From Paenibacillus silvae (GTDB taxonomy: Bacteria; Bacillota; Bacilli; Paenibacillales; Paenibacillaceae): a DNA stretch of 64,000 nt. The stretch is from positions 34,162 to 98,161 of the forward strand of contig NZ_BMFU01000016.1 of the NCBI RefSeq assembly GCF_014639235.1, written 5' to 3'. Position numbers and translations under genes: made by a program. Shown one piece after another: positions 26,096-35,181 of the stretch (position 1 is its first letter; each line of letters starts with the position of its first letter). Under the pieces are notes generated by a model. The model did no database searches. It saw only the letters and a program-made list of their open reading frames with translations, and was not told the DNA's origin.

Positions 26096-27196
26096 CTATG
26101 CCTGAACACCGTTCTCGTAATTCAGCGCCTGCTTGCGGTTATACCGCTCCAGACCCAGCTCGATCATGCGATCCAGCAGTTCTGCATACGACACACCTGT
26201 CTCGCGCCACAAGAGAGGGTACATGCTGTACGGTGTAAAGCCCGGCATCGTGTTCACTTCATTGATTAGCAGTGCTCCATCCGATTTGCGAATGAAGAAA
26301 TCTGCACGGGAAATGCCGTTACCCTCGATGGCACGGAACGCCTGCAAGGCCGCTTCACGAATACGATCGGCTGCTTCAGGGTCCAGCGGTGCAGGAATCA
26401 GCATCTGTGACTGTCCATCAATATACTTGGCTGCATAGTCGTAATACTCACCCGAGGATACAATCTCGCCCGGAACCGATGCCATCGGTTCATCATTTCC
26501 GAGAACGCTGACCTCAACCTCGCGTGCTTCCACAAATTCCTCAATGACAACTTTGGTATCATACCGGAGTGCAAACTCGATCGCTGTTTTCAGTTCATCG
26601 CGGTTACGCGCTTTGGAAATGCCCACACTGGAGCCAAGGTTGGCCGGTTTAATGAAACATGGATAACCCAGCTGATCCTCGACCTGTACGATCATTTCAT
26701 GTTCGGTCTGCTTCCATTGTGTGGCGTTAAAATACGTGAAGGCACACTGGTCAATACCAGCCTGGGCGAACAGCTTTTTCATGACCACTTTGTCCATGCC
26801 GCCTGCCGAAGCCAGCACGCCTGCACCCACATACGGCATATCCGCCATCTCAAACATGCCCTGGATCGTGCCGTCTTCACCAAACGTGCCGTGCAGCAGC
26901 GGGAACATGATGTCCAGCGCTTCCGCTCCACCGTATAAACGTGCGAATAATGCATTCAGCGCGTCCTGTGTGCCCCCTGCCGAGCTTTCCAGCTTCAGAT
27001 CTTCAATGCGTGCAAAGGGTGCATGCATTACCGCTCCTTTTTTCCACGTCCCCTGCTTGGAGATATAAAAAGGAACCAGTTCATACTTGTCATAATCAAA
27101 TGCATTTGTTACAGCAAACGCCGTTTGCAGCGACACCTCATGTTCGCCCGATTTTCCGCCGTATACGACGCCTACTTTTAATTTATCCATACTCAT
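26096..27196 (-). CDS. ddl: D-alanine--D-alanine ligase
   Basis: A 366-residue ATP-grasp ligase that makes D-Ala-D-Ala for peptidoglycan. Motifs: KVGVVYGGKSGEHEVSLQTA near the start, LHGTFGEDGTIQGMFEM near 99, CFIKPANLGSSVGISK near 175 and LINEVNTMPGFTPYSMYP near 320. The length is typical. GGAGGT precedes the ATG. Which dipeptide is made, D-Ala-D-Ala or D-Ala-D-Lac, depends on omega-loop residues that I have not assigned; the normal Ddl reading is the default. Confidence 0.96.
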   Translation of the reverse strand: MSMDKLKVGVVYGGKSGEHEVSLQTAFAVTNAFDYDKYELVPFYISKQGTWKKGAVMHAPFARIEDLKLESSAGGTQDALNALFARLYGGAEALDIMFPLLHGTFGEDGTIQGMFEMADMPYVGAGVLASAGGMDKVVMKKLFAQAGIDQCAFTYFNATQWKQTEHEMIVQVEDQLGYPCFIKPANLGSSVGISKARNRDELKTAIEFALRYDTKVVIEEFVEAREVEVSVLGNDEPMASVPGEIVSSGEYYDYAAKYIDGQSQMLIPAPLDPEAADRIREAALQAFRAIEGNGISRADFFIRKSDGALLINEVNTMPGFTPYSMYPLLWRETGVSYAELLDRMIELGLERYNRKQALNYENGVQA

Positions 27197-27334
27197 GCGT
27201 AACCTCCGATTATATCTGTACCTGATGCTGTCTGCGCAGCCAATACGGGCAATTGCCCTGCTGCTTCCGGTCTCTGTTCTTATTTTACACGGAACGGGCT
27301 GTCTGCGTCACCGCATCCCGCAAATCTTTCACTC

Positions 27335-28333
27335 TCAGAACTCGTCTGCAATATGAAAAAGCCGATACACCGTGCGTTCTGTCCAGGCATACGAATCCCG
27401 GTAATCCCAAAAACGGTGGCGGCTGCTCACGGTATGTGCGTTCACCAGCGGCATGCCACCCGCATCAAAAGCGGTAACCACCGTGCTGTGCTGAAATCTC
27501 CCGTCGCCATCCCAGTCATAGAAAATGACATCACCGAGCATAAGCTGCTCGGGTCGATTCACTTCGGTCGCTGTCAGCCCCCAGCTGCTGCCGGACAAAT
27601 ATCTGGCCAGACTGTTGGACACAGCCCAGCTGTAACTCCACATTTCCGAGCCACCCACGTACCCTTTATACCACCAGCCCGCTTCTCTTCTACCAGTATA
27701 GTGGATGGGTGCTTCCCCTGCAAAGAGACACTGGGACACGTAATTCGTGCAATCCACGTCGAATTCTTCAAAGGCCGGATTGCCCGCATTCCACCACCGA
27801 TCCGCATAAGCTACAGCCAGATCCCGGCGATAGATCTGTCGTCTCGCACTTCGGCCCTGACCCAGCACCTCGCGGTTCAAGAGCGGACGGTTCACCGCCT
27901 GTACAAAATCGGCCTGCTGGTACGGCTGCCCTTCCCCAGCAGGTCTGCGTTCAGGAACCTCACGCTCCACACGAGCAATGCTCCATTGTCCATTTTCACG
28001 CAAAAAGGTTAAACGCTCCCGCTCGATTCGATCCTCCCGGTGAGTGATGCCGCTCTTCTCATAGAACAGCCTGCTGTACAGCTGCACCTCCGCTACCGCT
28101 TCGTCAGGCCCATCGATCAGTGTGCGCACAAGCTTGGCACTGGTCTCGCTGCGAAGTGGCACGGCGCGCCGTTTGCGATACCATTCATCCAGCCTTGCCA
28201 TGCGTTCCCCCCGTTCAACCACAAATTCGGGATCGGTCACGATTCGTTCACTCGTCTGTGGACGGTAATCGATCTCACAGCGGTTATACTGGTTGACGTA
28301 CGTATACAAGGCACTCTTCCATTCGCGTTCCAA
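27335..28333 (-). CDS. Putative amidase-domain protein
   Basis: About 332 residues. The C-terminal half is an amidase_6-type domain: RRDLAVAYADRWWN near 175, the cysteine motif FDVDCTNYVSQCL near 200, GDVIFYDWDGDGRFQHSTVV with the histidine near 275, and VNAHT near 305. The N-terminal half is uncharacterised. No signal peptide is seen. The longest frame starts with ATG at 28354, but AAAGGGGG lies inside it, 7 bases before an in-frame TTG at 28333, so TTG is preferred. Such proteins are thought to cleave amides or cell-wall peptides in spore formers; role unproven. Confidence 0.75.
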   Translation of the reverse strand: MEREWKSALYTYVNQYNRCEIDYRPQTSERIVTDPEFVVERGERMARLDEWYRKRRAVPLRSETSAKLVRTLIDGPDEAVAEVQLYSRLFYEKSGITHREDRIERERLTFLRENGQWSIARVEREVPERRPAGEGQPYQQADFVQAVNRPLLNREVLGQGRSARRQIYRRDLAVAYADRWWNAGNPAFEEFDVDCTNYVSQCLFAGEAPIHYTGRREAGWWYKGYVGGSEMWSYSWAVSNSLARYLSGSSWGLTATEVNRPEQLMLGDVIFYDWDGDGRFQHSTVVTAFDAGGMPLVNAHTVSSRHRFWDYRDSYAWTERTVYRLFHIADEF

Positions 28334-28558
28334 GCTTGTGTCCCCCTTTGACATGAGTTCGGATCTGGATTACCCGTATTTTGGATAAATGCAATTCGCT
28401 AATCCGACGAACACTCTCACTGCTCAATCGATACAGTAAGCTCCTATTATTCATATGAAGGGGACCTAGTTTGTATGTACACAGTCAGATGACGTACCTA
28501 AAATATGTGACCTGAAAAGATCAATATCACCCGCATTCACACCAGAATCCAGAAAACG

Positions 28559-28575
28559 CCTTCATCTGTTGAAAC
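28559..28575. promoter_or_regulatory. Degenerate copy of the GTTTCAT-N3-ATGAAAC palindrome
   Basis: CCTTCATCTGTTGAAAC matches 14 of 17 bases of the perfect palindrome at 28659-28675, exactly 100 bp upstream of it and just ahead of the acnA promoter. It may be a second, weaker operator. The remainder of the gap from 28334 shows nothing else. Confidence 0.35.
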
Positions 28576-28600
28576 GCTTGCTTGATCAGGCAAAAAGCCC

Positions 28601-28629
28601 TTTACGTACGGATGTGAAAACGGTATACT
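28601..28629 (+). promoter_or_regulatory. Likely sigma-A promoter of the aconitase gene
   Basis: TTTACG, a 17-base spacer and TATACT, ending about 140 bases before the ATG. It lies between the two palindromic operator candidates. Confidence 0.55.
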
Positions 28630-28658
28630 TAAAACTAAAGTTATGATTTTGAAATTAT

Positions 28659-28675
28659 GTTTCATCTGATGAAAC
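28659..28675. promoter_or_regulatory. 17-bp perfect palindrome in the aconitase leader
   Basis: GTTTCATCTGATGAAAC is perfectly self-complementary around a central base. It begins about 30 bases after the -10 element, where a bound protein would block transcription. The same 7-3-7 arms (GTTTCAT, ATGAAAC) occur upstream of the IclR-family gene at 45738-45754. Confidence 0.55.
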
Positions 28676-28769
28676 CATTGAACAAGAACACGGAACGGTG
28701 AAGGCCTGTTCTTCATTATGAAATGAACGTTTTCTTCATCTCACCGACACATTTTAAGGAGGTACATGT

Positions 28770-31484
28770 ATGTCAGCCAAGAACCATTTCTCCGCTGCTC
28801 GTTCGCTTGAGGTCGGAGGCAAGTCTTACCGCTACTACAGTCTCGATGCTCTTCAGGAAGGCGGCCATGGCGACCTTTCCAAGCTTCCCTTCTCCATTAA
28901 AGTGCTGCTTGAAGCAGCCATTCGTCAATTCGACGGACGTGCCATTACCGAAGAACACGTTAAACAACTGACCGGCTGGGCAGATGGCCGTGACAATAAT
29001 AAGGAAATTCCGTTCATCCCTGCGCGGATCGTACTGCAGGATTTCACAGGTGTACCTGTCGTTGTTGACCTTGCAGCAATGCGTGACACTGTGAAAAAAG
29101 CTGGCGGCGATCCAAAACAGATCAATCCGCTCGTTCCCGTTGATCTCGTTATTGACCACTCCGTTATGGTTGATGCCTTCGGAACCAGTGATGCACTGGA
29201 TTACAACATCAAGGTTGAATTCGAGCGTAACGAAGAGCGTTACCGCTTCCTCCGTTGGGCACAAACGGCATTCAATAACTTCCGTGCTGTTCCACCATCC
29301 ACAGGGATCGTTCACCAGGTTAACCTGGAGTATCTCGCTTCCGTGGCTGCAACCAAAACGGTTGATGGCGAAACCGTTGTATTCCCGGATTCCCTCGTAG
29401 GTACGGACTCCCACACTACCATGATCAACGGTCTCGGCGTTGTTGGCTGGGGTGTAGGTGGTATCGAGGCCGAAGCAGGGATGCTGGGCCAACCGCTTTA
29501 TTTTGTAACACCGGACGTTATCGGTTTCAAATTGACAGGCAGCCTGAGCGAAGGCGCAACAGCAACTGACCTCGCGCTCACCGTTACTCAAATGCTTCGT
29601 AAAAAAGGCGTTGTCGGCAAATTCGTTGAGTTCTATGGACCAGGCCTTGCCAACATCGGCCTTGCTGACCGTGCAACGGTAGCCAACATGGCACCTGAAT
29701 ACGGCGCAACCATCGGTTTCTTCCCGGTAGACAGCGAAACGCTGAACTACCTGCGCAGCACTGGACGTTCCGACGAGCAAGTAGAACTGGTTGAAGCTTA
29801 TTACAAAGCTCAAGGTATGTTCCGTACAGCGGACACGGTTGATCCGGAATTCACGGATGTTATTGAGCTTGATCTCGGCTCCGTGGTACCAAGCCTTGCA
29901 GGACCTAAACGTCCGCAAGACCGCATCGAGCTGACTCAGATGAAAGAAAGCTTCAACAGCATCATCCGTACACCTGTCGACAAAGGCGGATATGGACTGA
30001 GCGATGAGAAGATTGAACAAAAAGTGCCAGTGACACACCCTGACGGTTCCACAAGTGAGCTGAAAGCGGGCGCTGTTGTAATCGCGGCAATCACAAGCTG
30101 CACGAATACATCCAACCCGAGCGTTATGGTCGGTGCAGGTTTGCTGGCGAAAAAAGCGGTTGAACTCGGCCTGACCAAGCCAGGATATGTGAAAAGCAGC
30201 TTGACTCCAGGTTCCCTCGTTGTTACCGAGTATCTGGAAAAAGCAGGTCTGATCCCGTATCTCGACCAACTCGGATTCAACGTTGCCGGTTACGGCTGTG
30301 CAACTTGTATCGGTAACTCCGGCCCACTGCCGGATGAAGTTAGCGAGGCGATTGCTGCCAACGATATGACGGTAGCGGCAGTGTTGTCCGGTAACCGTAA
30401 CTTCGAAGGCCGTGTACACGCTCAGGTTAAAGCCAACTACCTGGCATCTCCGCCACTCGTTGTTGCTTACGCACTTGCAGGTACAGTTGATATCGACTTC
30501 GAAACCGATCCAATCGGTCACGACCAAAATAATAAACCTGTATTCCTGAAAGACATCTGGCCGAGCTCCGAAGAGATCAAGGATGCCATCGCAAGCTCCC
30601 TGAATGCTCAGATGTTTCGTAATAAATATGAGAATGTATTTACTGCCAACGAGCGTTGGAACAAAATTGCCGTACCGGAAGGCGAGCTGTATGAGTGGGA
30701 CCCGAACTCCACATACATCCAGAACCCGCCATTCTTCCAAGAGCTTGGCGACAAGCTGAACGATATCTCCGATATCCGCGCTGCACGTGTAATGGCATTG
30801 CTGGGTGACTCCGTAACAACGGACCACATCTCACCAGCAGGTAACATTGCTCCGTCCAGTCCGGCTGGAGTATACCTGAAAGAGCATGGCGTTGAGCGCA
30901 AAGACTTCAACTCCTACGGTTCACGCCGTGGTAATCATGAAGTGATGATGCGTGGTACGTTCGCCAACATCCGTATCCGTAACCAGGTAGCGCCGGGTAC
31001 CGAAGGCGGTATTACCAAATACTTGCCAACGGATGAAGAGATGTCCATCTATGATGCTTCCATGAAGTATCAGGCTGAAGGACAGAACCTTATCGTTATC
31101 GCAGGTAAAGAATATGGTACAGGAAGCTCCCGTGACTGGGCGGCAAAAGGAACGTTCCTGCTCGGCGTCAAAGCCGTTATCGCAGAAAGCTTCGAGCGGA
31201 TTCACCGCAGTAACCTGGTGGGCATGGGCGTTATGCCATTGCAATTCCAGGAAGGTCATGGCTGGTCCAGCCTCGGTCTGAACGGACGCGAGACTTTTGA
31301 CATTACAGGTCTGAGCAATGATGTGAAACCGGGTCAAGAGTTGAAAGTCACTGTAACCCGTGAAGACGGTACACAGTTTGACTTCCCTGTCATCGCTCGT
31401 CTGGACAGCATGGTGGACGTAGATTACTATCACAACGGTGGTATCCTGCAAACTGTATTGCGTCAAATGATGAAAAAAGCTTAA
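28770..31484 (+). CDS. acnA: Aconitate hydratase
   Basis: A 904-residue aconitase A that interconverts citrate and isocitrate in the TCA cycle. The three [4Fe-4S] ligands are C444 (in AAITSCTNTSNP), C510 and C513 (in GYGCATCIGNSGP). The swivel domain carries GSSRDWAAKG near residue 786. Length is as expected. AAGGAGGT is well placed before the ATG. It is a single-gene unit with its own promoter, palindromic sites and terminator, upstream of unrelated small genes. Confidence 0.97.
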   Translation: MSAKNHFSAARSLEVGGKSYRYYSLDALQEGGHGDLSKLPFSIKVLLEAAIRQFDGRAITEEHVKQLTGWADGRDNNKEIPFIPARIVLQDFTGVPVVVDLAAMRDTVKKAGGDPKQINPLVPVDLVIDHSVMVDAFGTSDALDYNIKVEFERNEERYRFLRWAQTAFNNFRAVPPSTGIVHQVNLEYLASVAATKTVDGETVVFPDSLVGTDSHTTMINGLGVVGWGVGGIEAEAGMLGQPLYFVTPDVIGFKLTGSLSEGATATDLALTVTQMLRKKGVVGKFVEFYGPGLANIGLADRATVANMAPEYGATIGFFPVDSETLNYLRSTGRSDEQVELVEAYYKAQGMFRTADTVDPEFTDVIELDLGSVVPSLAGPKRPQDRIELTQMKESFNSIIRTPVDKGGYGLSDEKIEQKVPVTHPDGSTSELKAGAVVIAAITSCTNTSNPSVMVGAGLLAKKAVELGLTKPGYVKSSLTPGSLVVTEYLEKAGLIPYLDQLGFNVAGYGCATCIGNSGPLPDEVSEAIAANDMTVAAVLSGNRNFEGRVHAQVKANYLASPPLVVAYALAGTVDIDFETDPIGHDQNNKPVFLKDIWPSSEEIKDAIASSLNAQMFRNKYENVFTANERWNKIAVPEGELYEWDPNSTYIQNPPFFQELGDKLNDISDIRAARVMALLGDSVTTDHISPAGNIAPSSPAGVYLKEHGVERKDFNSYGSRRGNHEVMMRGTFANIRIRNQVAPGTEGGITKYLPTDEEMSIYDASMKYQAEGQNLIVIAGKEYGTGSSRDWAAKGTFLLGVKAVIAESFERIHRSNLVGMGVMPLQFQEGHGWSSLGLNGRETFDITGLSNDVKPGQELKVTVTREDGTQFDFPVIARLDSMVDVDYYHNGGILQTVLRQMMKKA

Positions 31485-31519
31485 TACACTTTATCTTTCA
31501 TGAGATAAAATGACATAGC

Positions 31520-31565
31520 AAAGCCCCGCTTCATGTGCAGCATGCACGAGGAAGCGGGGCTTTTG
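31520..31565 (+). terminator. Terminator of acnA
   Basis: AAGCCCCGCTTC pairs with GAAGCGGGGCTT, with an inner GTGCAGCATGCAC hairpin, followed by TTTG and more T. From here to 31738 the sequence is G/T-rich with no gene. Confidence 0.88.
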
Positions 31566-31738
31566 TTTGTATTTAGGGGTTAGAGTTTAGGTTGTAAATC
31601 TGTGTTTTGGGGGTGTTGGGTTGGGTTGTTTGCTTATCTGCCTGTCGAAGTAGGTTGTGGTTGGTTGTTGGGGAGAAATTTGAGCTTCTCATTGGAATCC
31701 GGCTTTCGTTTGTGTAAATCGATGCCGTAGGATTTGCA

Positions 31739-32053
31739 TCAAAAATCGATTCTGATGCCTACCTCTGTATCATCCGGCGGTTCAGGAATGCGATAAATTC
31801 CCCTGCATTTTAACTTTTCCACGTTGATCCAGTCCATGAAGTCATCCCCGCCGTAACTGCGAACAAACACCCCATACTCCAGTTCACCATCGAAATTAAC
31901 GGATTCCATATATTGAGTAAATGGATGTTTCCCTTCAATGCTCTGCAAAAAATCAGAGAATTCGTTTCTCCACTCTTCGATCTGCGCTGCATACTCGTCA
32001 GGGACATAATAATAGAAGCCTTCAGGGGTGTAATGCGAAATTTTCATGATCAT
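31739..32053 (-). CDS. Small acidic hypothetical protein
   Basis: A 104-residue protein starting MIMKISHYTPEGFYYYVPDE, acidic and rich in aromatic residues, with no signal peptide. The size and composition resemble immunity or antitoxin-like orphan proteins, but there is no motif and no toxin gene beside it. AGGAGG lies 8 bases before the ATG. It follows the 32146-32553 gene on the same strand. Confidence 0.6.
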   Translation of the reverse strand: MIMKISHYTPEGFYYYVPDEYAAQIEEWRNEFSDFLQSIEGKHPFTQYMESVNFDGELEYGVFVRSYGGDDFMDWINVEKLKCRGIYRIPEPPDDTEVGIRIDF

Positions 32054-32145
32054 CTAATATGCCTCCTAGAGTATGATCGTGATTTAATTGCAAACTCATT
32101 CTTTAAAAGAATCTCCGAGCATCTCCGATTTTTTTGAATAAGAGG

Positions 32146-32553
32146 TTAGAGTTTCAAAATAGCCATACCTTCCTTCAGTTGTTCAGAAACAGCAGTATAA
32201 TATTCAATGGCATCTGCAAGTTCTCGTTCCGTTTTATGTACCAAATAATATGAATACTTCTCCATCAACTCACGCTCGTTAAGCTCAATGGGTAGTCGAA
32301 TGATCTCATAATAATCTGAACGCTCTGAGTTGGCAAAGAAACGATAACCTCTTTCGGATCGGCCAATATTCATAACCGTTTTGATGACTATTAATTCATC
32401 GCGCGTGAAGCTGCGAATCATCGCAGATCTTTTCTTATCCAACTCCAGTATGGCCTGTTCTTTTTCATGCTTATGTTTTGCGTCTACGATCTTACTTTCA
32501 ATAGCGATGAGTGCTCTCATTCTTCCGGCAAGCTGGTTAGCTAACAAAACCAA
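32146..32553 (-). CDS. Hypothetical helical protein
   Basis: A 135-residue protein, largely helical and charged, with a possible coiled coil around residues 20-45 (IVDAKHKHEKEQAILELDKK). No known motif. The start is a TTG with AAAGGGGGG about 9 bases upstream. It may form an operon with the next small gene. Function unknown. Confidence 0.6.
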   Translation of the reverse strand: MVLLANQLAGRMRALIAIESKIVDAKHKHEKEQAILELDKKRSAMIRSFTRDELIVIKTVMNIGRSERGYRFFANSERSDYYEIIRLPIELNERELMEKYSYYLVHKTERELADAIEYYTAVSEQLKEGMAILKL

Positions 32554-32629
32554 TATGAAAATCCCCCCTTTCTCTTCTAATGAACAAAAAGATAACTCGC
32601 ATTCATTAGTTGATGGTGCAGGCGATCTT

Positions 32630-32824
32630 CTAACGATTCCCAGAAGCCTTATTTAGCCCCAAATGAGCTTTTTAGAATTCTAACGAATCGTAGTAACGCT
32701 ATTTAAACAAACCAGCCCAATTCCACCCTGTTTCAGCCGGATTTTGGCCAAATAACGTCGCTGTGATTCGTTAGAATTTATAAACCGGCAAAAACAACCA
32801 AATAAGCTCTCTCCGATTCGTTAG
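32630..32824. repeat. Four-box element, copy C (195 bp)
   Basis: Direct boxes start at 32630 and 32680, inverted boxes end at 32774 and 32824. The outer left box (CTAACGATTCCCAGAAGCC) is among the best matches to consensus. Between this element and 33154 no gene is seen; the sequence includes repeated CACGCATCCACCA near 32833 and 32872. Confidence 0.9.
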
Positions 32825-33154
32825 CAAACGGATCACGCATCCACCATATCGTATCAAGCGCGGGCACTCACCACGCATCCACCACGTCGCATCAAGCACA
32901 ACATGAGCAGCGCCTCTACCAAGCCGCTCAAGTCTTTCACAACACATAACCTGTACAATCTACCTGCATGATTCAAGTTGCGTTGCTGTTCCATCGCTGT
33001 TCCGCTGCACCTCTCCGTTCCTTCGGCAATTCCTGCTGTGCTGCTACGCTGGTCTAATGCACTTGTCGTCCGGTCCTCTGCGGACCTACGAGCAGCATCA
33101 GTACCGCGAGCTTATGCACAACACAGTCCATAACAATCCAACCGATGCTCTCCC

Positions 33155-33892
33155 TCAGACATGACGCTCTTTTACATAGCGCTTTGCTGCCACTCGTGCT
33201 TTTCCTCCCGTGAGCATTCTGTACAAGACAAGCGGCACAGTATACACCAGATACCCGATCATTCCACCGAGTGTATTCAGCATCAGATCATCGACGTCAA
33301 AGATGCCTATCCCGGTCAGCAGCTGTGTCGCTTCATAACCCAAACTGAGCAGAAATGACAGAAACAGCACGTTGAGCCCAGTAAAAATAGAAGCACGAAC
33401 CATGCCCGCAATCAAGATGCCAAACGGTATAAAGGCCACAATATTGCCCGCCAGATGGATGGCAGTCCCTGGTCGATGCAGCGAAAGACTGTGCCAGTCT
33501 CGTTTGATCTCCTGAAACGGTGTCAGATTGACCGTCCGTGTATGAATCAGGTCGGGTTGATGCAGAAATGCTGTCAGTCTGTCCCATACCCAACCCACAT
33601 CAACCGCTCCTCCTTTGAACAAAATCAGTTTGGTCAGCAGGTAAAGATAGATCAGCAGGATGACGACCCAACCGATTCGGAACGAATTCGATGGGCTCTT
33701 ATGCTCCGCCTTATTCCTGCGCTGCTTGTATAGCTTACTTGGGTTATTTGGGTTGCTTGGGTTATTTGGGTTACTTGAATTGATCTGGTTACTTTGTCTG
33801 GTTTGTTTGCTCTCACCATATTCATCTTCATACGCATACCCATATTCCCACTCTCGGTGTTTGTACTTGTCGCTCGGCTTGCTCTGTCTCAT
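33155..33892 (-). CDS. VanZ-family membrane protein
   Basis: About 245 residues. The C-terminal 180 residues form a VanZ domain with four or more membrane segments: HLAGNIVAFIPFGILIAG, LSLGYEATQLLTGIGIFDVD and DLMLNTLGGMIGYLVY. The N-terminal 80 residues are hydrophilic, with an Asn-Pro-Ser repeat. GAGGAGGGAG precedes the ATG at 33892. VanZ gives low-level teicoplanin resistance in enterococci, but most family members in Firmicutes have no proven role. It lies just beyond vanRSY-like genes, separated by a MITE-like element. Confidence 0.82.
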   Translation of the reverse strand: MRQSKPSDKYKHREWEYGYAYEDEYGESKQTRQSNQINSSNPNNPSNPNNPSKLYKQRRNKAEHKSPSNSFRIGWVVILLIYLYLLTKLILFKGGAVDVGWVWDRLTAFLHQPDLIHTRTVNLTPFQEIKRDWHSLSLHRPGTAIHLAGNIVAFIPFGILIAGMVRASIFTGLNVLFLSFLLSLGYEATQLLTGIGIFDVDDLMLNTLGGMIGYLVYTVPLVLYRMLTGGKARVAAKRYVKERHV

Positions 33893-33936
33893 GCTGTCTC
33901 TCCCTCCTCTACCCGGGCTTACGAGCACCGTACATA

Positions 33937-34133
33937 CTATATAAGTTGAACTAAACAAATCACAGTCCACTCCGATAAAAGAATAAGTTTCCAATCGCTG
34001 TCATTCCAGATTTCTTTAATTCCCCTTTTAAGGGGAAAATACGATGATAAGCGTATGCTTCCAATGCAGCTTCTTTGCAGTAAATTTTCAGGCACGACCG
34101 CTTCACTTATTCAGTTTTTTCTGTCCTCTCCTC
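33937..34133. mobile_element. MITE-like element, copy 1
   Basis: The left end CTATATAAGTTGAACTAA matches the terminal inverted repeat of this family. Shared interior marks follow: CACAGTCCACTCCGAT, a small CCCCTTTTAAGGGG hairpin, GATAAGCGTATGCTTCC and TTTTTTCTGTCCTCTCC. The right terminal repeat is not recognisable, so this copy may be truncated. It has the same orientation as the copy at 37066. From 34134 to 34237 there is an imperfect hairpin (TTGTAAC, GTTACAA) and nothing else. Confidence 0.75.
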
Positions 34134-34237
34134 TGGCACATTGCTCTACTGATTGTGGCCCTGCAACGGTGATATTGTTTGTAACTCCTGTTACAACCTG
34201 CGTTGCCATCGCAGGCGCTGCACAGAACTTATTACAA

Positions 34238-35101
34238 TCACTTCTTAACGGTAACAATAACGCCTTCCATATTGTCACCAGATATATCGTAAGGCTCATT
34301 CACTGGCAGATATACCGGGGTATCCTTCGACACCCGATAATAATGGATATGATACGTTTCGCCGTTCAGATCAACGGTGACGTTTTTCTTTTCTTTTAAC
34401 ATCTCCAGATACTCTTCTAACACCATATCATTCTTCGCCATCACTGCACTGTGCGGCATGCCAACATATCTGAAATGCCAGGGCTCATACTGAATCCCCG
34501 TCACTTTCACTTTATCCTTGGGATATCGCAAAATAAAACCGTATTTCCACGCATTCTTCTCCAGCCATGCGCCTTCAGGAGCTTCACTCATCGCGGCCAG
34601 GCTGGAGCCTACGTCCAGAGACAATCCCAGATTATGCTCGCTGTAGCCAGCAGGCAGTGCGTAGTCCGAACCTTTTTCCCGATACAGCTCGTCCTGCTTC
34701 TCAAAATCTCTGTACCCGCTGCTCATCAGAAAATATCGTACATCCTCTGCTCCGGCCGCTTCCACCATCTTCCGAAATCGTTCCGCCACCTCACGGGATA
34801 ACATCAGTCTCTGATCCATCAATCCGTAACCTTGAACAAGCGCTGCCTCTTCAGCCACATTTACAATATCGGAGCGAACACCCTCCGGCCGAATGGCATG
34901 TTTCGAATTCACAAGCACGAGATTACCTTTATGTATTTGCTCTTTCATATCCTCACCCGACACTGCCTTGTAACCAGCATGCTTCTCGTCGTTGTTCAAA
35001 ATGATAACCGGCTTCTCCTTTTTCTCGCCCAAGACTGCCGGCGCTTGCGCTATGATATATCCAATCAGGATGATACATATCAGAAAGCCCCACTTTTTCA
35101 T
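34238..35101 (-). CDS. VanY-like D-alanyl-D-alanine carboxypeptidase
   Basis: About 287 residues with an N-terminal membrane anchor or signal (MKKWGFLICIILIGYIIAQA). The M15B peptidase domain has FLMSSGYRDFEKQDELY near residue 145, the zinc motif SEHNLGLSLDVGSS near 178 and EPWHFRYVG near 230, providing the ligands His, Asp and His. It removes the terminal D-Ala of peptidoglycan stem peptides outside the membrane. AAGGAGGAG is 6 bases before the ATG at 35101. It follows the VanS-like kinase gene by 80 bases, as in van operons, but no vanHAX genes are nearby. Confidence 0.88.
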   Translation of the reverse strand: MKKWGFLICIILIGYIIAQAPAVLGEKKEKPVIILNNDEKHAGYKAVSGEDMKEQIHKGNLVLVNSKHAIRPEGVRSDIVNVAEEAALVQGYGLMDQRLMLSREVAERFRKMVEAAGAEDVRYFLMSSGYRDFEKQDELYREKGSDYALPAGYSEHNLGLSLDVGSSLAAMSEAPEGAWLEKNAWKYGFILRYPKDKVKVTGIQYEPWHFRYVGMPHSAVMAKNDMVLEEYLEMLKEKKNVTVDLNGETYHIHYYRVSKDTPVYLPVNEPYDISGDNMEGVIVTVKK

Positions 35102-35181
35102 CACTTGCTCCTCCTTCCCATCATACTTCAAGGGTAGACGAAACAATTTAAAGAAAACGCAGGGCAATTATAAAGTTTTTC

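Noticed and set aside
28773..30827. A 684-codon open frame antisense to aconitase
   Set aside because: It lies wholly opposite a certain gene whose codon use keeps the antisense frame open; no motif or ribosome binding site supports it.
34134..34237. Hairpin TTGTAAC/GTTACAA after the VanY-like gene as a terminator
   Set aside because: No T run follows on the minus strand, so it is only an imperfect inverted repeat of unknown meaning.
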